Shown: positions 11,101-20,239 of the stretch, piece after piece
Numbering within the stretch: position 1 is the stretch's first letter
Layout of the letters: every line of letters begins with the position of its first letter
DNA from: Odiellus spinosus
Lineage: Eukaryota; Arthropoda; Arachnida; Opiliones; Phalangiidae
DNA length: 64,000 bases
Direction of reading: 5' to 3'
Assembly (NCBI GenBank): GCA_963920705.1
Contig: OY987228.1
Span: 15,483,187-15,547,186 of the forward strand
Program-made: the position numbers and the translations under genes
The notes under the pieces: generated by a model
Told to the model about the DNA's origin: nothing
The model's database searches: none
What the model saw: the letters and a program-made list of their open reading frames with translations, nothing else

Positions 11101-13441
11101 AAGCAATATATATTAATATATGTTTACGCAATTAACTTTGAACCGAATTTCGTGTAAAATATCTTACCTGGCATTTCCAAGTAGTAAAGATCCACTAGGT
11201 AGCTTCAGAGACTCGCTAATTTTTTTGAATCTCTCCAATGCGATGCTTTTCTTGATCCCGTGCAAGCTGGAAAACATCAGAACCATTTCCTGGACGTTAA
11301 ATCGATCATATAACGCGATGTCCTTCAAAATTAGAACATTAGAATTTGTTCGTTGCCATAACGATTTATCTTTACTTGGGGCATATATCCGAGACCAGGT
11401 CCAGGGATACTCGAATTCTTACTACCTGGCTTCTTTCCAAAAACCCATAACTCTCCGCGATCTAGAGTAATTAAGCCGGCCAAAGCTTTTAGTAGTGTAG
11501 TTTTGCCACAACCACTCGGTCCGAGCAGGCCATAACTAAGGTGTGTCAGAAACATTAACGCAAACCCCTGTACATCATGGTACACGGTCCAGTCGGGTAC
11601 TTACATGACGCCTTTTGGAACTCTGATATTAGTTTCTTGTAGAACGGCTACATCATTTGAGTGTCCGTAAGAATACGTGGCGTTGAGCGTACTGACAGCT
11701 AGCGATTTCGAATGTTTTAATTTACTAGGCAATGCTATGTTCGATGCGGTAATCTCAAATCCAGGCTTTCTATCATTGGAGCCGTCATCGTGAATATAGC
11801 CTAATTAATAATTTACGGCAAAGAATAGATATAAATAATGAAATTAAGTTTTAAATTCATATTTTAAAATAAGGGAAGGGTTAATGGGAGTATAAAGCTA
11901 TGGCCCAAAGTGGACGCTGAAAATTGATCAATTTGTTTATTGGTTCCGTGGTGCTTTTGTACAATTTGCTTAATGGTGTATTTCTGTTATCACCTTTAAT
12001 TTGAGAGTTCTATTTAAGCTTATATTTAAATACATTTTTAAAGATTTCGGTTTTTAAAATGTAAATGTAAATGTTTTTGGCGCCTTATCAATTTTGTCCT
12101 TACCAAAATCCGCCTAAAATCGTGATGGGCTTAATAGGAGAATAACAGATTTAAAATAAACCAGGAGATACCTCTTAACCAACCAGTGCTGAAGTGTTAA
12201 AATTATTTTGGATTAAAGGACATGTCGGGAAGTAGGTAAGAGATGAATTGTACCACAATCTACAAATTATTAACTTCGATACAGAGGATATGCGAATACT
12301 GTCCCATATTTCACTTTCACCCTCCCATAATTCCCGTTCTTTCCCCCAACCTGGTGCACTATATCATTTCTAACAATATTTTAAAACCGAATTAACATTT
12401 AATTTTTTTATATTTTTGGAAGAGTTTCCTCTTAAATTCTATAACTAATACTTTAACTATAAGTTATTCCGCCTTGGTAGCCTGCTACAAATCATTAGTT
12501 CTATGATTCGTTTATTTTTCTGACGCCAAATAGTAATTGGGAGGCTACACGACCGCCACTTCTCTTTTCTGTAATGTTAAAGTGATGCTTTTCTAATTAG
12601 AATTTGTTAAAAATTTTCGGAAAGATCGTTTAAAAACGAATTTAAATAATTTATTCGTAAGCGATACAAATAAATTACCACTACAGTGAATAATATCACA
12701 AACAATCTACTATATTACACTATGTGGTGCCTCATGGCCAAGGGTTTTCCCGAATTCTGTCACGTGATAATTTGCTTTCGGGTGTTCGCTTTCGTGAAAG
12801 TGTTTAATCCAGAAAGTCCCTCTTTTCATTTGAAACCATAGATACTATATTCAAAGTACCCCATCTAAGACACTGTGTAAAAACGTCAGAAATAGAAAAT
12901 ATTTATTCGCGCTGCTGTTTCGCCTTTCACTGTATAAAACTCACTCGCCACCGAAGGACACATGTTCCTCTGTGGCGCGAAAAATCTGTACAGTGGAAGG
13001 CGGGATAAAAATCTTCTATAGTGTACATCTACCTAAGAAAGGACTTGTGTATTTAGCGGATTAATTTTACTTCTATGTTTGAAACTTATCTTTAATCACG
13101 TAATTACAGAAAAACATAATTTTTGGTATATAAAAACCCCAAGGAGTAAAATTTTGAATATTGGTGTTTAATAGTATGAAAAAGCTAAAAAATATATTAA
13201 AAAGTGGTGACACCAACACTTTAAATATGTATTTGTTAAAAATGATCGATTATTTATTCAAGAACTTGGCTTACGTGAATAGTTTCTGATTTTACTTTAC
13301 TAGTTTTAATTTAAAACTTAGGCAAATCAATATTAAGCATACGAGGACCCATGAGTTTAGAATATTTTTGTTCCCATGTTCTTGGGTGAATAAATTAATT
13401 CTTGATATATTAAATAACCAACCATTATTTGGTGCTTCCAT
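8191..13441 (-). CDS. ABCH/ABCG23-like half ABC transporter, tandem copy 2
   Basis: Paralogue of the 2213-5983 gene with the same twelve exons at identical lengths: 13441-13423, 11800-11605, 11535-11376, 11322-11168, 11097-10896, 10810-10589, 10530-10195, 10074-9897, 9755-9640, 9567-9231, 8760-8674, 8402-8191. Total 2220 nt, 739 residues plus stop. The start exon encodes MEAPNNG. Walker A, SGGQKRR signature, Walker B and His switch are intact, so both copies look functional. Differences concentrate in the N-terminus before the ATPase domain (exon 2) and at scattered membrane-domain positions (for example GLPPFQT for ALPPAEV in the first helix region). Intron 1 is about 1.6 kb here but only about 0.3 kb in copy 1, so it has gained sequence or copy 1 has lost it. 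Substrate unknown; by family a lipid or xenobiotic exporter. Confidence 0.9.
12908..13008. repeat. Imperfect inverted repeat in intron 1 of ABC transporter copy 2
   Basis: The left part (cgcctttcactgta... ctcgccac) pairs imperfectly with the right part (tgtggcgcg... tacagtggaaggcg) around acacatg. It lies within the roughly 1.3 kb of intron 1 that has no counterpart in copy 1, and may be part of the inserted DNA. Confidence 0.45.
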
Positions 13442-14825
13442 GAATCCAGTTGTTGTCTTGGTTATGTTTTAAATACATTCATGTTACTGTACATCAAGAA
13501 CTCTAAACTTTAAAGCTTCCGAGACCTTCTTATGATAGACTTAATTACTAGTAATAACGCGTGTTGAAAATCGATAAAACAAAAAAAAAAAAAAACTAAA
13601 GAACGCGAAGGAATGAATCAAAATGCAAACACGCGCGAATAAATTTCAATCCGAGTCAGTTTTATCAAAAATTCATTCAGGTTCCATGGATTCTTGGTTT
13701 TATTACCGGAGTAGGAGCTTTTCACCCTTAGTAAATATAAGAAATAATCAAAGACACAATAATAACTAGAGGAAAAAGTTTCACAATTTTAATAACTGGT
13801 TTTGTTTCAAACACAACCTGCCATAATAAATCATTGAGTGAGAGAAAGTCCTTGATTAAACGAGGTTTAGCAGACCCAGACGCCGGGCGGGACAGCGTTA
13901 AAGGTGGATTCACATACAAGCACCTTTTGTGGAGCCGCAACTTTTGTGGAGCCGCAACGGAGTGGAACTATGGGATTTTTTGAAGATTGTGGTTCTAGAA
14001 ACAAAATCTTCCGTATTCATTTCTCCGTGTTGTTCCCCATTGCCGCGCCTCATCAGAATTACGCGAATCCTCCTAAAAGGTGGATGCTGCATTGGAACGG
14101 AACTATCGGAGTTTTAGTTTCGAGTACAATAATCATGAAAAATGTGGATATCGAGATCCCTGTAGTTATTGCTCCATATTCGGTAAAGCTGCCGCTTTGT
14201 TCATCCACCTTTACTGTTTCGTAATACCTGCTTTTAGGCAACCCCGTAATTAATAATAACCGGCAATTTTCTCTATCTATAATATTAAGATTCCGTTTAA
14301 AGGGTCAATGAAGATTTCTACAATGATAATTAAAAATATTTGGAAAACTCCGACAATTTGAGAAATATTTAGATTATCTGTAAGGCTATAGATCCTAATT
14401 AAACCTGTTATATAGATTAGGAAAGTAATTTTATGTTTAACTTTAAAAAATCCTAACAAATCTAACTCGAAAGGGTTCTAAATTTTCATTCCAAAGTCAG
14501 CACAATTTTTAGTTTTAGGAAATCTAACCTGGGGAATAGCTATACGGGCGAAATTAAGTAGCCGGTGTGATAACGTTCATTTCCCAGCGTTGTTGTATTT
14601 TACAAACTTGTAGTCAATGTATTTTTTTTTTTTTTTTTTTTTTTTTGATTATTTCGTAAACCTTTTAAAATTAGTATAGCGAACATGGCGTTTTTTACGG
14701 AAAAGCTTCGTAATTTTAGGGATGGCCCCATTACGAGCCACTAAGTAACCAGCGCTACAATTACCCTGTTGACAAATCTTGGAACCCTATGTGGACTCCT
14801 CTAAATCTGGAAGGTTATACTCCCT
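13442..14825. other. Intergenic upstream of ABC transporter copy 2
   Basis: 13442-13890 resembles the DNA upstream of copy 1. 13898-14214 is bounded by taaaggtggat and its complement atccaccttta and may be an inverted-repeat element of about 315 bp. A 20-plus T run lies at 14623-14646. Overlapping short open frames on both strands at 13904-14241 have no recognisable product. Confidence 0.45.
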
Positions 14826-14999
14826 TTAAAGGCCCTATCTGCTCTGAAATTTACCCCTTTAATATGCTCTTCCCGTATGTACACATCCTAGCTTTGACTG
14901 TACAATTCGCTTTGTGCAACGTCGAATGAATGAATGAATGCTTTATTTACCGTCCATGTGATACAATGGTCCCTTTTAAAACAGGGAGGAGCTCAGCTC

Positions 15000-15035
<36 letters not shown>

Positions 15036-16150
15036 ACAATATTAATAATGGTCAAAGACCTACAATTAAAATATTTACACTGGCGTCACACCACAACAAT
15101 TGTTTGTAGTATATTGGTTTCCTATCTGGTTTATTTTGTCCCCCACTTTTGTCTTAATCTGCTCCAGTTCAGTAAGAGCGTTTTCGTATCTGCTATAGCC
15201 CCCCAGTCCAGATCTCCGTCGGGATGGAGGCTTAGCCTGCGCCTAAACATTTCCTCCGCCGATAGTATGGCGTCTGGCTCCTGTCGCCACGCAGCCAAAG
15301 ATGGGCATACCCTTATGAGAGTGGCTATTGCCACACAAAACAAATGTGTCAATAGTCGCTTGACTATTGACACACAGTGTGTGTGTCAATAGGCGAGTGG
15401 TTATTGCCACACAGCTTATGTGCCAATAGGCGATGGGTTATTGCACACAAGGGGCCGAGCTACGAAACTCTTGGAACAAGGGCTACGCCATCTTTTTCAT
15501 CATTCTTCTTTGGCTAGGGCTAGCCATAGATACACGTTTTCGGAAGTTTCTGTATTATTTTGTTTTTTAAAACTTTAAAAGGGAAATTTGTGGAAAATAT
15601 CTTGTTAGATTATAAGTTAGAGCTAGTAAGATTTAAATTTATTTTCCTTCATATAATAAACGTGATTTTTTGACCTAAATCTATAAATTAAAATTATAAT
15701 AATTTACCCGCAAAGGCTTAGCTTTATCGTCTATTCGAGTTTCGTCGATTCGGCCCTGTACCTTTATTGCTCATAATATATTTTCTCAATAATCACTCTA
15801 TAAAGGTATAGTAAGAAGGCGAAATGACTATTAACTTAGAAATATTTTAAATTATAAAGTAAAAAATAGTTTTTTCATGTCTTGAATCCTCTGGTTTAAG
15901 TTAACCCTTGCCCCTTGGTCACGATTCACGAAGCTTTAAAACGTGGGCTGGGCCTTTGCGAGTTGTTTCTCTTTACAAAATAACTATCACATTCACATGG
16001 GATTAACACAAATATAAAATAGGTAGAATTAAAATATATTTGTTAATACAAAAATGGTAATTAAATGATATTTTCCATGTATATGAAAATGCCCATAAGG
16101 GGAGATTTCCGTTAACCGACCCCCCACTAAATAACGATGGTTATAGACTA

Positions 16151-16425
16151 TTTAGGACCTGGGGAGTTCAGAAAAAATAATAAAAAAAAATCTCCGCCAC
16201 CGGAAGTTTGAGAAAAACGTATTTGAAAATTTGAAATTCCCATGCTAAAATCCCATAGAATGCGCCATAGGTTAGGTTGGGTTAGGTTAGGTATATTTTA
16301 GGTTGGGTTGGGTTAGAATCTATGGGATTTAACATGCAAACTTCAAATTTTGAAATGCGTTTTTCTCAAACTTCCGATGGTTGAAGATTTTTTTAAGTAT
16401 TTTTTCTGAACTCTCCAGGTCCTAA
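16151..16425. mobile_element. Inverted-repeat element inside the LINE/minisatellite block
   Basis: Long terminal inverted repeats of roughly 100 bp: ttaggacctggggagttcag at the left, ctgaactctccaggtcctaa at the right. Internal matching stretches include agtttgagaaaaacg / cgtttttctcaaact and atcccatagaat / atctatgggat. The loop is made of aggttaggttgggtt-type repeats (16267-16316). Confidence 0.7.
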
Positions 16426-16435
16426 TTAGTTCAAA

Positions 16436-17200
16436 TTTGTGTCAATAAGAAGCTTAGAATTTAGATTGTGTGTCAATACAGACCCATAATTCAATTTGCG
16501 TGTCAATAGGGACCCATAATTCCATTTGTGTGTCATTAGGGACCCATAATTCGATTTGTGTGTCAATAAGGACCCATAATTCGATTTGTGTGTCAATAAG
16601 GACCCATAATTCCGTTTGTGTGTCAATAGGGACCCATAATTCCATTTGTGTGTCATTAGGGACCCATAATTCGATTTGTGTGTCAATAAGGACCCATAAT
16701 TCGATTTGTGTGTCATTAGGGACCCATAATTCGATTTGTGTGTCAATAAGTAGCCATAATTCGATTTGTGTGTCAATAAGAACCCATAATTCGATTTGTG
16801 TGTCAATAAGAAGCTTAGAATTTAGATTGTGTGTCAATACGGACCCATAATTCGATTTGTGTGTCAATAAGGACCCATAATTCGATTTGTGTGTCATTAG
16901 GGACCCATAATTCGATTTGTGTCAATAAGTACCCATAATTCGATTTGTGTGTCAATAAGAACCCATAATTCGATTTGTGTGTCAATAAGAACCCATAATT
17001 CGATTTGTGTGTCAATAGGGACCCATAATTCGATTTGTGTGTCAATAAGTACCCATTATTTGATTTGTGTGTCAATAAGAAGCTTACAATTTAAATTGTG
17101 TATAAATAAGAAGTTTATAATTTAAATGGTGGGCCAATTAGAAGTTTACAGTTTAAATTGTGGGCCAATTAGAAGTTTACAGTTTAAATTGTGTGTCAAT
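16436..17200. repeat. 30-bp minisatellite (unit like tcgatttgtgtgtcaataag + gacccataat)
   Basis: More than 20 tandem copies of a 30-bp unit with small variants (ggaccc, gtaccc, gaaccc, and a gaagcttagaatttagattg form that recurs near 16448, 16808 and 17080). Flanking tgtgtcaatag motifs, some palindromic, extend to about 15345 and 17390. Because 30 is a multiple of three and the unit lacks stops in several frames, long open frames with 10-residue repeats appear on both strands (16426-17125); these are artefacts. Confidence 0.9.
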
Positions 17201-17523
17201 AACGAGCTCAAAAAAAATTTAAATTATAATTGGTCCTCATAGATCACGTGATTGTGTGCCAATAGTCTCAGGCCTATAGGCACACAGATGTGTGGCAGCA
17301 GGTAAATGACTATTGCCACACTTTGAGAGTGTGTCAATAGTCAAGGGGCTATTGCTACATTTTGTGTGTCAATAGCCACAGCCTACCATGATAACGTGGA
17401 AGACATCTTCCACGAAGTCGTTGCACAGTGGACACTCCGGATCTGCCCCGAAAACGTCGTCTGCTAAGCTAGAAAAGAAGGCGACTTTAAAGGGGATTTA
17501 AAAACCGTAGATAGTCCCTTTAA

Positions 17524-17949
17524 TCGAACATCATGCTGTAACCGTACTATTTATCATGTTAAAATGTATTTTAATACTTTTGGTTTATTTTACTACATAT
17601 AAACGTGTTTTACCCGCAACAAGAATTCATTTCGAATCATAAATGAGTTCTTACCTGCATTCAATATTTTTTATCTTATTGTAACATATTTTTACCCACA
17701 TTTTGTTCTTGGAGTAGGTGTGATTTAATATGAAAAACTAAATAGAGCCTTGGAAGGTAGAAAACAAACGCCTACTATTCTTTTCAAATCTCGCGGGAGA
17801 TGCTTATGTTCTCCATTTACGAACCATGGGTTAAGGGTAAGGGATAAATAATTCTTAGATTATTTTCCATTTCGGTAATAAAACAAGTGGTCAGTGATTT
17901 AGGAGTTAACCAGTTCTTTAAAATAAATTTAATAAAACTCTATTCCCAG

Positions 17950-17990
<41 letters not shown>

Positions 17991-18013
17991 TAGTCTAAAT
18001 ACAGGTATAAAAC
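17524..18013. other. Intergenic with a 41-base A run
   Basis: A continuous run of A of about 41 bases lies at 17948-17988. No retrocopy is visible upstream of it. The open frame through it is a low-complexity artefact. No gene seen. Confidence 0.5.
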
Positions 18014-18294
18014 CAAGGAGGATTAGACAAGGAGAAGAAATGTGGGGACGGCGCGGTTCCTACTGCGTCGGCCTAAACTCCCACTCTGGGAGAACGGGGG
18101 TAGAGACGTTTCGTGGTAAAATGTTGTCGCGTGGGTAAAACGAATCCTTTATGAGACGCGCTAGCTCGCGACCACGTGACAACAGTTTACCTCGAGAATT
18201 TCCTATCCCCCCTTTCCACCCGAGTGGGAGGTTGGCTCTTCTCTCTCTAACTCAACGCAGCCCCACATTTCCTCTCCTTGTCTAATCCTCCTTG
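18014..18294. mobile_element. Foldback transposon family B, copy 1
   Basis: 281 bp, nearly palindromic along its whole length. Ends are CAAGGAGGATTAGACAAGG and its complement ccttgtctaatcctccttg. A 7-bp target duplication ATAAAAC lies at 18007-18013 and 18295-18301. No coding capacity, so mobilised in trans. GC-rich relative to its surroundings. Sister copies are at 23297-23576 and 48074-48355. Confidence 0.9.
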
Positions 18295-18809
18295 ATAAAA
18301 CCGTATTAAAACGTATAAAATTCAAAGCTGTCTGCTAAGGTTTCTGTTAAAACGTTGACGCAAGTCACGCGACTCTTATCATTCTGATTCTCGGAAGCAT
18401 AGGGTGTCTTTCTGCAGTTTGTAAATTAAACTTTCTCGAAACTACCAAAATAAAGAATAAGTGTAAGTCAACCTTGTTATTATAATATGTATAACAAAAT
18501 GCATTTGGTTAAAAAAGGTCTCTTATTTAAGCAAAAACGTCTTGACTCGTGCTCTGATGAAACCGCCCATAAACGCCATGAAATAATTATTAGCGCTAGC
18601 CATTAAATATGTTATGCCTTGCTCATGTGCCTAAATTTGTTTTTTAACATATCATCTTAAAAAAGAAAAGCTTGCTTGTTTTAAGGCCCACACTATTTTA
18701 CAGAAATAGCCGAAAAAATCTGAAAGTAGGAAAACTACTATATAACCAAATGTTTTTTGTATAATTACATTTATTGAAGAGGCACGTCTCTATTTTCAGT
18801 TTCATCGCA
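18295..18809 (+). promoter_or_regulatory. Glutaredoxin upstream region, probable 5' UTR exon and intron
   Basis: A consensus acceptor (tattttcag at about 18791-18799) sits 10 bases before the glutaredoxin ATG. A strong donor context, ataagtgtaagtc, occurs near 18460. Together they suggest a non-coding first exon around 18350-18460 and an intron in the 5' UTR. This is inference from splice signals only. Confidence 0.4.
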
Positions 18810-19224
18810 ATGGTACAAGCCAAGGAATTTGTGGACTCCAAAATTAAGGGCAAGAAAGTAGTTGTATTTTCCAAATCCTACTGCCCATTTTGCATCAAAG
18901 CTAAAGAATGCCTTAAGAAATTCGGGATACCCCCTGAGGAATACGAAGAAATTGAACTGGAAGATATGCCGGAATGCCAAGCTATACAAGATTATTTAAG
19001 AGACGTAACTGGAGGAAGATCCGTAAGTGTTTGAAACCATTTAGGCTCGGTTAAGATAGGTCAACAATATTCCAACTGATTGACCTAATGTGATGGGTGT
19101 AATTGCATTTTAGGTGCCTAGAGTATTTATTGATGGTAAATTTGTTGGTGGTTGTGATGACACACTTGCCAAAGACAACTCTGGCGAGCTTAAGGCGCTT
19201 CTTCAGAAGTGTGGGGCAATATAA
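18810..19224 (+). CDS. Dithiol glutaredoxin, Grx1 type
   Basis: Two exons, 18810-19022 and 19114-19224, give 107 residues. The start is the ATG of MVQAKEF; the open frame continues upstream only through a non-ATG region and a splice acceptor. It has the thioredoxin-fold glutaredoxin layout: VVVFSKSYCPFC with the active site C-P-F-C (about residues 26-29), then VPRVFIDGKFVGGCDD, which holds the cis-proline and the GG glutathione-binding turn, and a C-terminal helix ending KCGAI. Enzymes of this kind reduce protein-glutathione mixed disulfides with glutathione in the cytosol. CPYC is the commonest site; CPFC is a known variant. Length is normal for the family. The upstream neighbour is a foldback transposon; the gene stands alone. 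Confidence 0.93.
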
Positions 19225-20239
19225 TTTAAACTACAATGGATGAAGCTAAAAAAAAATATTTTTCATTCACGATGATTGATACTTTTTACTATGGCTAAAT
19301 TAAAGAACAGTACTTGTATTAATCTTCAGTTTTATCTTTTTCAAAAAATTGCGCCTAAGGGGCCAGATGGAGTTATGGCTTGATAAAGTACGAGTAGTTT
19401 AGCCTTTCCAAACCAAAAGTATAGAATAATACGCTGGCTGTGGCCGATATTATATAACTTACCGTTTATCTAAATGAGTTATTTACTTCGAGATAAACAA
19501 CCCTTTACTCTTTTCCACCCCAAATTGACAGCACAGACAAAGCTAGGTTCATCCTTTCATCTATAAATTATCAATCGTAGATGATGCGTATCCAAACATT
19601 TTACATGTTACCAATTCAAGGTGGAATAGACTATTAGACTTTGTAAGATAGACGTGTGCATGGATACTTGATTTAGAGGAAATCTAAAGTTTGGCCATGG
19701 CATATAAGTTTTAGCGATATCAATCAATACACAGGGTCACCTCTCTGTTCTGTTAAGGTCCCATGTAAAAGGATTGCTAATATGGTTGCGGTTTTTTAGT
19801 TTTAATACCACTGATTAAAGTGACTATGACTATGATGTTTGCAATTTTTTTTTAAAGCCCCTTTAAAGTCAACTATTTTCTAGCTTAGCAGATGATGTTG
19901 ATCATAAACAATTGTACAGTCGAAGCTATTCTGTGTGCATAAGGGAAGGGCATTTTAAAGGGGTAAATTTTAGAGCAGATAGGGCCTATAGGGTGCTTTG
20001 TTAGGGGTCCCGTTCTTTAGCTCTGGCCATCAATGCCAGTCTTTTCGGGTGAATATTTAGTTCAAACATTTATGATGGAAAACAATAGTTTGTGGGGAAT
20101 TCTTTGATTGGCTCAGAGAATAATGTTTCCTTCCAAGATAGCCATACACAACCCTGGATTGGAAGCCCAAACTTAGGAAATACGCTTTGGAATCGTTTTA
20201 CATATTTATTGTTTAATTAATTAGAACAACGGGAATAAA
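19225..20239. other. Intergenic with a partial MITE family A copy
   Basis: 19852-19992 is a family A MITE lacking its first bases (aaagcccctttaaagtcaac ... gagcagatagggcct). The rest is AT-rich with no gene recognised. It lies between the 3' ends of the convergent glutaredoxin and AARSD1 genes. Confidence 0.6.

Larger units (their letters stand above)
14925..17452 (-). mobile_element. 5'-truncated LINE fragment (minus) carrying an expanded minisatellite
   Basis: Read on the minus strand, 17390-17455 encodes DPECPLCNDFVEDVFHVIM, like the Cys/His motif at the end of non-LTR retrotransposon reverse transcriptases. 15373-15131 encodes the following region (IRVCPSLAAWRQE... EEMFRRRL... DWGAIADTKTLLLNW), typical of the ORF2 C-terminus. 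About 2 kb of tandem repeat separates the two. Beyond the frame come an A run (T run 15006-15030 on the plus strand), AATAAAGCATTC and a CATTCATTCATTC tail at 14925-14945, usual for LINE 3' ends. The target duplication aacgtcg lies at 14918-14924 and 17453-17459. It is non-functional: the frame is split and the 5' part is missing. Confidence 0.7.
14826..17523. mobile_element. MITE family A copy split by a LINE insertion
   Basis: 14826-14924 gives the ttaaaggccctatctgc end through cctagctttgactgtaca to gcaacgtcg. 17453-17523 resumes with aacgtcgtctgctaagctagaaaag and ends atagtccctttaa. Uninterrupted copies such as 22263-22425 show the two parts are contiguous in the intact element. The intervening DNA is therefore an insertion, flanked by a 7-bp direct repeat, aacgtcg. 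Confidence 0.75.

Noticed and set aside
16426..17125. Long open frames on both strands encoding 10-residue repeats
   Set aside because: They arise from a 30-bp minisatellite within a dead LINE; no start context, splice signals or domain.
16436..17200. CRISPR-like array of direct repeats
   Set aside because: Units are contiguous with no unique spacers, and the genome is eukaryotic; it is a minisatellite.
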